A stretch of 64,000 nucleotides of DNA. Origin: Actinoplanes aureus. Lineage in GTDB: Bacteria; Actinomycetota; Actinomycetes; Mycobacteriales; Micromonosporaceae. Position numbers and translations under genes: made by a program. Each line of letters opens with the position of its first letter. Within the stretch, counting starts at the first letter, position 1. The notes beneath the pieces were generated by a model that had not been told where the DNA came from, did not search any database, and saw only the letters and a list, made by a program, of their open reading frames with translations. Shown here in pieces: positions 24,898-34,178 of this stretch. The stretch spans positions 32,764 through 96,763 of the forward strand of contig NZ_JADQTO010000034.1 of NCBI RefSeq assembly GCF_015704865.1. The letters run 5' to 3'.

Positions 24898-25722
24898 GTG
24901 ACGTACGAACCGGTCTACACGCGTACGCCGCGCAATGCCTTCGTGCCGAGCCCGGTCTTCGTCGGCATCGTCGCGGTGTTCGTGGTGAGCGGGGTCATGA
25001 CCTGGACCCGCTTCGGCAACGTCAAGATCGACGTGTTTCTCTTCGTCATCTCGGGCTGGATCGTCTCGCTCTGCCTGCACGAGTACGCGCACGCGATCAG
25101 CGGCTACTTCTCCGGTGACCTGACCGTGGCCGACCGCGGCTACCTGCGGCTCAACCCGCTCAAGTACACACACCCGCTGCTCTCCATCGTGCTGCCGGTG
25201 GTCGTGGTGATCCTCGGCGGCATCGGCCTGCCCGGCGGTGCGGTCTGGGTCGACCACCGCTACATCCGCAGCCGGGTCAAGGACTCGCTGATCAGCGCGG
25301 CCGGCCCGCTCACGAACGTGGTGCTCGCCATCGTGGTGGCGGTGCCGTTCCTGGCCGGGATGGCGCCCGAGCTGACCGAGTCGGTCACCGGGCGGTACAC
25401 GTTGAGCAGCGCCGACCACATCGAGTTCTGGGCGGCGCTGGCCCTGCTCGCGTTCCTCCAGGTGACCGCGAGCGTGCTCAACTTCCTGCCGGTCCCGGGC
25501 CTGGACGGTGGCGGCATCATCTCGCCGTTCTTCAGCCCGGCCTACCAGCGCGCCTGGAACGTGGCCGCACCGTTCGGCTTCCTCGTGCTGTTCCTGCTGC
25601 TCTGGCAGACGCAGGTCGGCGACTACTTCTACCGGATGGTGAACTGGCTGGCCGAGCTCATCAACGTGCCGCCGTGGCTGTACGCGTACGGCTTCGAGCT
25701 GATGCGTTTCTGGAGCAACTGA
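24898..25722 (+). CDS. Site-2 protease family membrane protease (M50)
   Basis: 274 residues, about six transmembrane helices. HEYAHAISGYFSGD (metal-binding HExxH, near residue 61) lies in the second helix, and NFLPVPGLDGGGI (third ligand Asp, near 200) in a later helix. Such proteases cut transmembrane anchors within the bilayer. No PDZ domain is inserted, so it belongs to the compact SpoIVFB/Rip3-like type. The substrate is not indicated by neighbours. GTG at 24898. Confidence 0.93.
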   Translation: MTYEPVYTRTPRNAFVPSPVFVGIVAVFVVSGVMTWTRFGNVKIDVFLFVISGWIVSLCLHEYAHAISGYFSGDLTVADRGYLRLNPLKYTHPLLSIVLPVVVVILGGIGLPGGAVWVDHRYIRSRVKDSLISAAGPLTNVVLAIVVAVPFLAGMAPELTESVTGRYTLSSADHIEFWAALALLAFLQVTASVLNFLPVPGLDGGGIISPFFSPAYQRAWNVAAPFGFLVLFLLLWQTQVGDYFYRMVNWLAELINVPPWLYAYGFELMRFWSN

Positions 25723-25725
25723 GAG

Positions 25726-25752
25726 AACGGGGGCCGCCCAGCGGCCCCCGTT
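25726..25752. terminator. Bidirectional terminator between M50 protease and aldo/keto reductase
   Basis: AACGGGGGCCG (25726-25736) pairs perfectly with CGGCCCCCGTT (25742-25752) around a 5-nt loop. It lies 3 bp past the protease stop and just before the convergent reductase stop at 25757. Confidence 0.75.
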
Positions 25753-25756
25753 CCCG

Positions 25757-26755
25757 TCACGGCCGCTTGTCCGGGCTCTTCGTCAGCGAGGGGTCGCGGA
25801 TCACGATCGGGTCCACGATCTCGTCGATCGCCTTCAGCAGGCCGGCGTCCAGCTTCACCCCGGACGCCTTGACGTTGTCGTGCACCTGCTCCGGCCGGGA
25901 CGCTCCGATGATCGCCGCGGAGACGTTCGGGTTCTGCAGCACCCACGCCACCCCGAGCTGCGCCATGGTGAGGCCGGCCTGCTCGGCGAGCGGCTTGAGC
26001 CGGGCCACCGTGTTCAGCACGTCGTCCTCGAGCCACCGGGCGATGAAGTCCGCCCCGGACTTCTCGTCGGTGGCCCGCGACCCGGCCGGCGGCTGCTCAC
26101 CGGCCTTGTACTTGCCGGTCAGCACGCCCTGCGCCAGCGGCGACCAGACGATCTGGCCGAGACCCAGCTCGACCGAGGCCGGCACCACCTCCGCCTCGAT
26201 CACCCGCCACAGCATCGAGTACTGCGGCTGGTTGGAGACGAGGCGGATCCGCAGCTCGTCGGCGAGCGGCTTGGCCGCCCGGATCTGCTCGGCGGACCAC
26301 TCCGAGACGCCGATGTAGTGCGCCTTCCCGTGGCGTACCACGTCGGCGAAGGCCTCCATGGTCTCCTCGAGCGGCGTCGAGTGGTCGTACCGGTGTGCCT
26401 GGTAGAGGTCGACGTAGTCGGTGCCCAGGCGGCGCAGGGAACCGTCGATCGACTCCATGATGTGCTTGCGGGACAGGCCGCGGTCGTTCGGGCCCGGACC
26501 GGTCGGCCAGTAGACCTTGGTGAAGATCTCCAGGCCCTGTCGGCGCTCCCCCCGCAGCGCCCGGCCCAGCACCTCCTCCGCGCGGGTGCCGGCGTACACG
26601 TCGGCGGTGTCGAATGTCGTGATGCCGGCGTCGAGGGCCGCACGCACGCAGGCGACCGCGGCGTCCTCCTCGACCTGAGATCCGTGGGTGATCCAGTTGC
26701 CGTAGGCGATCTCGCTGACCAGCAGGCCCGAACGGCCGAGATGACGGTGCTCCAT
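25757..26755 (-). CDS. Aldo/keto reductase
   Basis: 332 residues. AKR catalytic tetrad visible: Asp and Tyr in FDTADVYAG (near 48-54), Lys in FTKVYW (near 79) and His in YQAHRYD (near 116). NADPH-binding features include SAAIIGASRPEQV near the C-terminus. SKHIMESIDGSLRRLGTDYVDLY places it with the YghZ/Kv-beta-like AKR subgroup, which reduces small aldehydes and methylglyoxal. ATG at 26755. The WG-repeat gene ends 20 bp upstream on the same strand. Confidence 0.92.
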   Translation of the reverse strand: MEHRHLGRSGLLVSEIAYGNWITHGSQVEEDAAVACVRAALDAGITTFDTADVYAGTRAEEVLGRALRGERRQGLEIFTKVYWPTGPGPNDRGLSRKHIMESIDGSLRRLGTDYVDLYQAHRYDHSTPLEETMEAFADVVRHGKAHYIGVSEWSAEQIRAAKPLADELRIRLVSNQPQYSMLWRVIEAEVVPASVELGLGQIVWSPLAQGVLTGKYKAGEQPPAGSRATDEKSGADFIARWLEDDVLNTVARLKPLAEQAGLTMAQLGVAWVLQNPNVSAAIIGASRPEQVHDNVKASGVKLDAGLLKAIDEIVDPIVIRDPSLTKSPDKRP

Positions 26756-26774
26756 GCCTCGACCCTAACCGGAC

Positions 26775-29700
26775 TTACAGGACGGGGCGCGTCTCCGGAG
26801 TCAGTCGCTCGGCCTCGGCCGCCGCGTCAGCCGGCTCCCGGTGCACCACGTCGACCAGCGGCTCACCCTCGCGGGTCAGCGCACCCCAGGCACCGGCCGG
26901 GTCGCTGACCAGGAACGCCGACGGGTGGATCAGCACGGCGGCGTGCGCCGGCGGGACCACCTGCCGTCCGGTCCGGTCCAGCACCCCGAAGCGGCCGTTC
27001 TCCTCGAACACCGCCAGGCCCTCGTCGGTGAACCCCTCCACCGGCCCACCGGCGTACAGCACGGTCGCGAACCGCTGGTACCGCCGCGGCACCGCGATCC
27101 GGCCACGCCGGTCGATCGCGCCCCACACGCCGTGCGTGCGGGTGAGCGCCATCCCGCGCCGGAACGGCAACGCGTCCTCGAAACCGCCGGTCACGACCGT
27201 CTGGTTCGCCCGGTCGATCGCGAACCAGCCGCCGACGGGCTCCCGGCTCACCCAGGCCAGCCCTTCGGCGAAGCGCCCGGCCGCCAGATAGCCGGCGTCG
27301 GCCGCGATCTCCAGGGCACCGGTCTGGTCGATCAGCTCCCACGCCGCCGAATCCGGACGGCGTACCCACGCCACACCCTCGGAGAACGGCTGCGCCTCCG
27401 CGTATTGCGGGTCCACCGCGGCCGCGTACCCCCAGAGGCCGGTGCCGTCGTCCCGCAGCGGCGTCGGCGGCTGCGGCAGGCCCAGCACCTCCTCCCGGGT
27501 GCGCGGATACGGACCCCAGCCACCGTCCCCGGTCCGCCGGGTGATCTCGTCGAGCGCCAGCTCGATGCGCTGCACCAGCTCCGCGCCCTCGCCCTGGCGA
27601 ACGTTGAGCGCCCGCTCGAAGTGGTTCACCGCCTCCAGGTAGCGCCCCTGCTCGAACGCCGAACGCCCGGCCATCTCCCGGATCTCGGCCCGCACCAGCG
27701 ACGGCAGCTCCGGCGAATCAGCCTGCTCGTAGAGCCGGTCCGCCTCGGCGAACTCACCCCGCCACTGCAGCACATGCGCCAGCCGCGCCCGCGCGATGAC
27801 CGTCGGCCGCAGCTCCCCGCTCGCCTCCGCATGCCGCAGGCCCTCCCGCCCGTCGGCGAGCGCGTCGTCCAGCTCACCCAGGACCCGATGGACCACCGCA
27901 CGCAGGCTCAGCAGCCCGGCCCGGACGTTGTCCCGCTCCGCGAACTCCAGCCGGTCGGTCAGCCGATCCGCCAGACCCCACAGCCGCTCCGGCTCATCAA
28001 TCCGCTCGCGCAACGTACCCGGATCGAAAACCCAAGGGAGAGAAGCCAAAACCCGCTCGGGATCGGCCAGGCGCCGATCTCCAGCTTCGCGCCGCTGCGG
28101 AGGTACGCCCTCCGAGCTCTGCCGCTCGTCAGAGGCATCCTCGCCGCCACCGACTCCAGCAACCGCACCAACCGGCCCGGCCGCAGCCACCACACCCGCC
28201 TCGGCGGCCTCCGCTTCCGGCCCGCCTTCAGCCGAGCCCAAAACCACCCCGGCCACGGACGGGCTCAGCTCGGTCGCTTCCGCGCCCGGCTCGGTCGCTT
28301 CGGCTTCGGCGGCGGTCAGGCTCGGCTGGGCTGCTTCCTCGTCCAGTTCGGCCATTGCCGAACTCGGCTCGGCTGCTTCCGTATCCGGCTCAGCCACCCC
28401 CGCTTCGACCAGTGCGTCTACTTCCGTGTCCGGCCCGGTCGCTGCCGCGTCAGTCGGCTGCTCGGCTGCCGAGACTTCATCGGCCACCGGATAGGCGCCG
28501 AGTTCCGCTTCCCGCGTGGCCTCGCCGGTCACGTCTTCCCGGGCCACCTCGCCCGCCGACACCGTCTCGGCGTAGTCGGACTGCGAGCTCTCCAGCACGC
28601 TGACGACGCCGCCCGCTTCCGACGTTCCCGGCTCCGGCGGGACATCGGTGGCGATCGGCTCGGCGCTGGCCCAGCTCAGCTCCTCGACCGGCTCCGCCGG
28701 GGCGGCCGCGTCACCGGTCTCCGGCTCGGTCCAGGTTGCTGCCTCCGCCGGCTCGGCCGGATCCCACGCTTCCTGCACGCCTGCCCCGGCGACGGTGTCC
28801 GCCTCGCCGGCTGCTTCCCGCTCATCCCACATCCCGGCGGCCGCCGACTCGCCGCCCACCGAACCTTCCTGCTCAGCAGCCACGCCCGCGTCCGAGGCAT
28901 CGGGTTCGGCTTGGAACTCGGTGTCGTGGGTGGTCCAGGTGTCGCTGGTTTCGGGTTCGGCCTGGTCCTCGCTCTGGGTGGTCCAGGCGTCATCGGCTTC
29001 GGGCTCGGCCTGGGCCTCGTTGTTGTCCTGGGTGGCCCAGGATTCCGGCTCGGTCTGGACCACGACGTCGTCCTGCGTGGCCGAGGTCTCGCCGCTTTCC
29101 GCAGCTTCCCCGCCGACCGTCGCGGCCTCGGTCACGTCCGCATCGGCCGAACCTGCCGCCGTGACGTCTTCCGCCTCCGGCTGGACAAAAGCGTCGGCCG
29201 CCGGATCGGCCTCTGTCTCGACCGCCTCAAGCTCCGCGCTGCCCTGATCCGCGGCGACGGCTGCTTCCGGGGCTGGGAGCCCGGTCTCGCCGTCGGCATC
29301 CTCATCCGGCTCGATCGCGGGAGCGAACCAACCCTGCGGGACGGGCTCCGGCTCGGCGGGCGCCTCCGGAGCGGGAGCCGCTTCGGCCTCCGGAACCGGC
29401 GTGGTCGCGCCCAGACCGCTCATCGAGAGCAGCCAGCCCAGCCCGTGCGACTCCTCGGCCGGTGCGCTGCCCTCATCGGCGATGTGGGCGGTGTCAGCGG
29501 GCGCCTCGCCCACGAACGAATCCGCAGTGGGCACGGGAGCGACGGCTTCATCCGCGAGGGGCTCAGCGGTCTCCCCGGCCAGATGCGTGGCAGCCTCTCC
29601 GGTGAAGTACTCCGGAGCCGTCGCCTCCTCGCCACCGAACGGCGGGGCGGTGACCGGCTCGGCCGCCGATGCGTACCCGGCGTGTGCGGCCGGGTGCGCG

Positions 29701-31427
29701 TCCGCCGGCTCGTTCCACCCGTGCCCGATCGGGGCGGAGTAGTGCGGGTCAGCCGCATGCGTGCCCAGCCGGCGCGGGTCGATCGGCTGGGTGCGTTCGA
29801 CCTGGTGCTCCGCGGTCTCCGGCCCCACCCGGCGCAGGTCGAGCGGCCGCGTCTGGTCCTCCGGCAACGGCGAGGTACCGGCCTCGGCCGGAGGAGCGTG
29901 CCCCGGCATCGCGGTATGGCCGGCACGTCTCGGGTCGAGCGGCCGGGTCGGTTCCCCGGACTGCTGCCGCTCGTCGGCGGGCCAGGTTCCGGCGTGTGCG
30001 GCATCCGTGGGGCCGAAGTTGGATCCGCCCACCGCCGGCCCCGAGACCGGGGAAACGCCAGCAGGCCCGGACACCGGTGTGATGTCCATGCCGTCGGCGA
30101 TCGGTCCAGCACCGGCTCCGGACACCGGCGCGCTCTCCGACAGAGGCGTGCGATCAGACAGGGGCGCGCTACCGGACACAGGCGCGTCGACTCGCCCGAA
30201 GGCGGGTGCGTTCCCGGACACCGGCGAGACCGGACCGGGACCGTTCCAGCCCACCGGGACGTCGGGCGCCCCCGGCCCGGAGCGAGGATGTGCCGCACCC
30301 GGATACGCCGAACCACCCGGCCCGGACGTCGGATAAACAGCAGCCGGCGGCGTCATCTGCTGCGGGGTGACCCGCGTCGGCTGCGGCGCCGGACGGGCCG
30401 TAGCCGGTGTGTTCCGCTCCGGCGGCGCCGGGCGCAGGTTGAACGGCGTCGTGTCACGGCGGTGCTCGTCGGGGTAGGCCGGGAAGGCGTCCGGAGGCGC
30501 CGGGCGGGCGCTGCCATACGCGGGACCGGCGGGCGACGTCGGCCCGGGCATCGGCCGGCCGTCCGGGCCCTGCCGGGGAACCTGCTGCTCAGGGGCCTGC
30601 CGCCGGCCCTGGTAGCCGGCTTCCTGGTCGAGTCGCGCCCGGCCGGGCACGAAACCGACAGCCGCTCCGGGCGCCGGACCGTTGGGCCGGCCCGGTGGAA
30701 CGTCGCCTCCGGGCGGAACCGGCCCGCCGTGCTGCGCCGGTCGCGGCCCACCTGGACCCGCGGGCGGAACCGGGTAGCCGCCCCGGGCGGGACCGTGCGG
30801 CGCTTGCGATCCGGGTCGCGGCCCGTAGCCGGGAGCCGGCGCCTGCCCCCGGCCGCGCTCGGGCGCCTGGGGCTGCTGCGGCACCCGCCCTGCGGCCGGA
30901 CGCCCGGGCGAAACCGGCACGGAGGGCGAGTGCGGTGCCACCGACCCGTGGCCTGGCGGAACGGGATGGCCCGGTGAAGCCGGGGACACCTGGGCATGGC
31001 CCGGCGGAACCGGGTTGACCCGGGCGGATCCGCCGTAAACGGGCGCGGACCCGCGCCGCTGTTCCGGGGCGGGCTGGCGATCGTCGACATGATCGTGCAT
31101 GTGAACGGGACGGTTCCACGACGGCTCGTCAGGCCGCGGCTGCGGCGAAACCGGCGCAGCACCCACCGACGCCCGGCCTCGGCCGCGCCCGTCGCCGCTC
31201 ACCGGAGCCGATCCACTGACCGGCGCCGCGCTGATCGGTGCCGCGCTGACCGGCGCGGAGCTGCCACGGGACGCCTCGTAGACCGGCGTGTGCACGGCCT
31301 TGCGCCGGCCCGGATCGCCCGGGTAGCGCTGGCCGGGCAGCGGCTCCCACTCCCAGGTGATCTCGTACACCCACGCGGGTTCGTCATCCCAGCTGTCCGC
31401 ACCCGGCCGGGAGCTCCAACCGTTCAT
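26775..31427 (-). CDS. Giant disordered protein with TPR and C-terminal WG repeats
   Basis: 1550 residues. N-terminus MNGWSSRPGADSWDDEPAWV, then a Pro/Gly/Ser-rich region with many APVSG/SPVSG strings. Three copies of a decamer T(R/Q)P(L/I)D(P/L)RR.G lie near residues 490-560. Next comes a Glu/Ala/Thr-rich acidic region (EPE, TWTT, QAEPE repeats). TPR-like helices occupy about 1150-1290 (GLLSLRAVVHRVLGELDDAL, GRYLEAVNHFERAL). Five or six WG (KWG-type) repeats fill 1300-1540 (GVWGAIDRRGRIAVPRRYQ, GRFGVLDRTGRQVVPP). WG domains often bind partners at the envelope or in signalling complexes. No signal peptide or membrane helix. I chose the ATG at 31427; the frame is open further upstream, but that part is promoter DNA. 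Confidence 0.85.
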   Translation of the reverse strand: MNGWSSRPGADSWDDEPAWVYEITWEWEPLPGQRYPGDPGRRKAVHTPVYEASRGSSAPVSAAPISAAPVSGSAPVSGDGRGRGRASVGAAPVSPQPRPDEPSWNRPVHMHDHVDDRQPAPEQRRGSAPVYGGSARVNPVPPGHAQVSPASPGHPVPPGHGSVAPHSPSVPVSPGRPAAGRVPQQPQAPERGRGQAPAPGYGPRPGSQAPHGPARGGYPVPPAGPGGPRPAQHGGPVPPGGDVPPGRPNGPAPGAAVGFVPGRARLDQEAGYQGRRQAPEQQVPRQGPDGRPMPGPTSPAGPAYGSARPAPPDAFPAYPDEHRRDTTPFNLRPAPPERNTPATARPAPQPTRVTPQQMTPPAAVYPTSGPGGSAYPGAAHPRSGPGAPDVPVGWNGPGPVSPVSGNAPAFGRVDAPVSGSAPLSDRTPLSESAPVSGAGAGPIADGMDITPVSGPAGVSPVSGPAVGGSNFGPTDAAHAGTWPADERQQSGEPTRPLDPRRAGHTAMPGHAPPAEAGTSPLPEDQTRPLDLRRVGPETAEHQVERTQPIDPRRLGTHAADPHYSAPIGHGWNEPADAHPAAHAGYASAAEPVTAPPFGGEEATAPEYFTGEAATHLAGETAEPLADEAVAPVPTADSFVGEAPADTAHIADEGSAPAEESHGLGWLLSMSGLGATTPVPEAEAAPAPEAPAEPEPVPQGWFAPAIEPDEDADGETGLPAPEAAVAADQGSAELEAVETEADPAADAFVQPEAEDVTAAGSADADVTEAATVGGEAAESGETSATQDDVVVQTEPESWATQDNNEAQAEPEADDAWTTQSEDQAEPETSDTWTTHDTEFQAEPDASDAGVAAEQEGSVGGESAAAGMWDEREAAGEADTVAGAGVQEAWDPAEPAEAATWTEPETGDAAAPAEPVEELSWASAEPIATDVPPEPGTSEAGGVVSVLESSQSDYAETVSAGEVAREDVTGEATREAELGAYPVADEVSAAEQPTDAAATGPDTEVDALVEAGVAEPDTEAAEPSSAMAELDEEAAQPSLTAAEAEATEPGAEATELSPSVAGVVLGSAEGGPEAEAAEAGVVAAAGPVGAVAGVGGGEDASDERQSSEGVPPQRREAGDRRLADPERVLASLPWVFDPGTLRERIDEPERLWGLADRLTDRLEFAERDNVRAGLLSLRAVVHRVLGELDDALADGREGLRHAEASGELRPTVIARARLAHVLQWRGEFAEADRLYEQADSPELPSLVRAEIREMAGRSAFEQGRYLEAVNHFERALNVRQGEGAELVQRIELALDEITRRTGDGGWGPYPRTREEVLGLPQPPTPLRDDGTGLWGYAAAVDPQYAEAQPFSEGVAWVRRPDSAAWELIDQTGALEIAADAGYLAAGRFAEGLAWVSREPVGGWFAIDRANQTVVTGGFEDALPFRRGMALTRTHGVWGAIDRRGRIAVPRRYQRFATVLYAGGPVEGFTDEGLAVFEENGRFGVLDRTGRQVVPPAHAAVLIHPSAFLVSDPAGAWGALTREGEPLVDVVHREPADAAAEAERLTPETRPVL

Positions 31428-31568
31428 CGGGCACCCAGCGGGAGTCCCGGCGATTGGCAACGCTCCGTCACGGCGAACTCCACCTGTCAAAAATCGTGCC
31501 GCGCCCGGCCGGGGACCCGGGTAGAGTCGCCCGGCTCCGTCGCGAGGTTTCGGAAGGAGATTAACGGC

Positions 31569-32429
31569 GTGGACCGGATCGACGCCAGGGTGCTGACGAT
31601 CTCTCGAAACGGTCCGTTCCGCGGCTCGGCTGCTACTTTCGGTGCGCTGATCGGGTCGGGTTTCCGGCGGTACGCGACCTACCGGCAAGCCACCATAGCC
31701 GGAACGTTCACCAACATCGTGTTCGGCTTCCTGCGCTGTTACGTTCTGCTCGCGGTCGCCGAGGGCGCGGCCGGGCACAGTCCGGCCGGTTACGACGCGG
31801 AACAACTGGCGACGTACGTCTGGGTGGGCCAGGGCCTACTCAGCGTGATCGGCATCTGGGGATGGACCGAACTGGCCGACCGGATCCGCACCGGCGACAT
31901 CGCGGCTGACCTGTTACGTCCGGTTTCCCCGGTGACCAGTTACCTCGCCGCTGACCTGGGCCGGGCCCTGCACGGCATGCTCACCCGGTTCGGTCCGCCG
32001 CTGCTCGCCGGGGCGCTGTTCTTCCCGCTGCACACGCCGACTCGCTGGCAGACGATCCCGCTTTTCGCGCTGTCCATCGTGTTCGCGGTGATGATCTGTT
32101 TCGGCTGCCGGTACATGGTCAACGCCTCGGCGTACTGGCTGCAGGACGCCCGCGGCCCGCTCATGCTGTGGACGCTGGGCTCCGGGGTGCTGGGTGGCCT
32201 CTACTTCCCGCTGCGGCTGCTGCCTCCGGAGGTCACCCTTGCGCTCACGGTGGCGACGCCACTGCCGAGCCTGCTGCAGACACCGCTGGACGTGATCTCC
32301 GAGCGGGACGGGCCGGCTCTGCAGGCCGGGCTGGTCGGCTTGCAGGCGATCTGGGTGGTGCTGACGCTCGCGCTGGCCGCGCTGGTGCAGCGGCGGGCCG
32401 AGCGGCGGCTGGTGGTGCAGGGTGGGTGA
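31569..32429 (+). CDS. ABC-2 exporter permease subunit 1 (DUF990-type)
   Basis: 286 residues with six transmembrane helices after a cytoplasmic N-terminus (FRRYATYRQATIAGTFTNIVF). This is the ABC2_membrane_6/DUF990 permease type that pairs with a second permease and an ATPase, as downstream here. GTG at 31569 with AAGGAG 10 nt upstream; the reading frame extends farther 5' but those codons overlap the divergent promoter of the WG gene. Substrate unknown; such systems export drugs, lipids or sodium. Confidence 0.88.
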   Translation: MDRIDARVLTISRNGPFRGSAATFGALIGSGFRRYATYRQATIAGTFTNIVFGFLRCYVLLAVAEGAAGHSPAGYDAEQLATYVWVGQGLLSVIGIWGWTELADRIRTGDIAADLLRPVSPVTSYLAADLGRALHGMLTRFGPPLLAGALFFPLHTPTRWQTIPLFALSIVFAVMICFGCRYMVNASAYWLQDARGPLMLWTLGSGVLGGLYFPLRLLPPEVTLALTVATPLPSLLQTPLDVISERDGPALQAGLVGLQAIWVVLTLALAALVQRRAERRLVVQGG

Positions 32430-33222
32430 GCTGCGGGCGTACGCGGCCCTGGCCGGCGCCCAGTTCCGGTCGGTGACGTCCTACCGCACCTCGTTCCTGG
32501 TCGAGGTGATCGGGAACATGGGCGCCACGGTCTTCGACGTGTTGACGGTGTTCGTGCTGTTCCGGGCCACGCCCGAGGTGGGCGGTTTCACGCTGGAGCA
32601 GGCGGTGCTGGTGGTCGGCCTGAGCGCGGCCGGGTTCACCCTCGCCGACATGCTGGTCGGCAACGTGGACGGGCTGAAGAACTATGTGCGTACCGGCACT
32701 CTGGACGCGGTGCTGGTCCGGCCGTTGCCCGCGCTGCCCCAGCTGCTCCTGATGGACATGCCGTTGCGCAAGACGTTGCGGGTGGTCTTCGGCTTCGTGG
32801 TGCTGAGCGGGGCGGTCGCCGTGAACGACATCGACTGGACACCGGCCCGGCTCGTCCTGATCGTGGCGGCTCCGCTCGCCGCCTGCGTCTTCTTCGGGTC
32901 GATCTTCGTGATCAGTGCGAGCCTGGCCTTCTGGTGGGTCGACTCCGGCCAGGTCGGCAGCGCTTTCACCTACGGCGGGCGCGACTTCACCTCGTACCCG
33001 GTCACGGTTTACGGCGAATGGTTCCGCGCGCTCTTCGCGTACGCCCTCGGGTTTGCCTTTGTCGCCTATCAGCCGGCGCTGGCGCTGCTGGGCCGCGCCG
33101 ATCCGCTCGGCCTGCCGGCCTGGGCCGGCTTCGTCTCACCGCTTGTCGCGCTGCTCGCGGCGGCTATCGCCGCCGGCGTCTGGCGCGCCGGCATTCGCAG
33201 ATATCGGAGTACCGGCTCATGA
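32422..33222 (+). CDS. ABC-2 exporter permease subunit 2
   Basis: 266 residues, six transmembrane helices, DUF990/ABC2_membrane_6 type (YAALAGAQFRSVTSYRTSFLVEV; SGQVGSAFTYGGRDFTSYPV, the conserved loop of this family). GTG start overlaps the end of subunit 1 by 8 nt and its stop overlaps the ATPase ATG, so the three genes are translationally coupled. Confidence 0.9.
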   Translation: MGELRAYAALAGAQFRSVTSYRTSFLVEVIGNMGATVFDVLTVFVLFRATPEVGGFTLEQAVLVVGLSAAGFTLADMLVGNVDGLKNYVRTGTLDAVLVRPLPALPQLLLMDMPLRKTLRVVFGFVVLSGAVAVNDIDWTPARLVLIVAAPLAACVFFGSIFVISASLAFWWVDSGQVGSAFTYGGRDFTSYPVTVYGEWFRALFAYALGFAFVAYQPALALLGRADPLGLPAWAGFVSPLVALLAAAIAAGVWRAGIRRYRSTGS

Positions 33223-34178
33223 TCCAGATGCGCGAGCTTCGCAAAGATTTCACGGTACGCGTGAAAGCGGGCCGTTTCCGACGAAAGAAACGCACGGTCG
33301 CGGCCGTGGACGGTGTGAGTCTCACCATCGAACCGGGGGAGATGGTCGGCTACATCGGCCCGAACGGCGCCGGGAAGTCCACCACGCTGAAGATGCTCAC
33401 CGGAGTCCTCACCCCGTCCAGCGGCGAGGTGTCGGTCTGCGGCCTCACCCCGGTGCCGCAGCGGACCCGGCTGGCCCTGCGGATCGGCGTGGTCTTCGGG
33501 CAGCGTTCCCAGCTCTGGTGGGATCTGCCGCTCGGCGAGTCGTTCCGGCTGCTGCGGCACATCTACCGGGTGCCGGCGGCCGACCACGAGGCCCGGCTGC
33601 GCCGTTGCCGGAGCCTGCTGGACATGGACGAGTTCCTGGACACCCCGGTGCGGCAGCTGTCCCTGGGCCAGCGGATGCGCGGCGAGCTCACCGCCGCGCT
33701 GCTGCACGGGCCGGAGGTGCTCTTCCTCGACGAGCCGACGATCGGCCTGGACGTGGTGAGCAAGCAGGCGGTCCGCTCGTTCCTCGCCGAGCTGGGTGCG
33801 ACCGGCGACGTGACGCTGGTGCTGACCACGCATGACCTGGCCGACATCGAACGTCTCTGTGAGCGGCTCGTGGTGATCGACCACGGCCGGGTGGTGCACG
33901 ACGGGACCATCGAGGCGCTGCACGCCCGCTACTCATCGCGCCGCAGCCTCGTCGTGGACCTGGAGAGGCCGCTGCCGGAGGGCTTCGAGCTGCCCGGCGC
34001 CACCCTGGTCGCGGTGACCGCCGAACGGCACCGGGCGACGTTCGCGCTGGAGTCGACCGGGGCCGGCGCGGCGGTGGCGGGCCTGGTGGCGGCCGTCCCG
34101 GTACGCGATCTGTCGCTCGTCGAGCCGGACATCGAGGATGTCGTCGCCAAGCTCTACCGCACTACCGATGCTCCATGA
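33219..34178 (+). CDS. ABC-2 exporter ATPase
   Basis: 319 residues. Walker A GPNGAGKSTT near residue 46, signature LSLGQRMRGE near 146, Walker B VLFLDEPTIGLD near 166 and switch His in LVLTTHDLADIE. A C-terminal extension beyond residue 220 resembles the regulatory tail of NatA/DrrA-type ATPases. ATG overlaps the upstream permease stop (ATGA). Its 3' end overlaps that of the convergent XRE-cupin gene by 17 bp. Confidence 0.95.
   Translation: MIQMRELRKDFTVRVKAGRFRRKKRTVAAVDGVSLTIEPGEMVGYIGPNGAGKSTTLKMLTGVLTPSSGEVSVCGLTPVPQRTRLALRIGVVFGQRSQLWWDLPLGESFRLLRHIYRVPAADHEARLRRCRSLLDMDEFLDTPVRQLSLGQRMRGELTAALLHGPEVLFLDEPTIGLDVVSKQAVRSFLAELGATGDVTLVLTTHDLADIERLCERLVVIDHGRVVHDGTIEALHARYSSRRSLVVDLERPLPEGFELPGATLVAVTAERHRATFALESTGAGAAVAGLVAAVPVRDLSLVEPDIEDVVAKLYRTTDAP

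Noticed and set aside
26841..30977. 1378-residue open frame on the + strand opposite the WG-repeat gene
   Set aside because: High-GC, low-complexity shadow: Arg/His/Pro/Gly-rich without domain patterns, while the opposite strand encodes recognisable TPR and WG repeats.
31569..31805. Overlap of the WG-repeat gene with the ABC permease via a far-upstream start
   Set aside because: The open frame continues into the divergent promoter, but the conserved-looking N-terminus and ATG at 31427 fit better.
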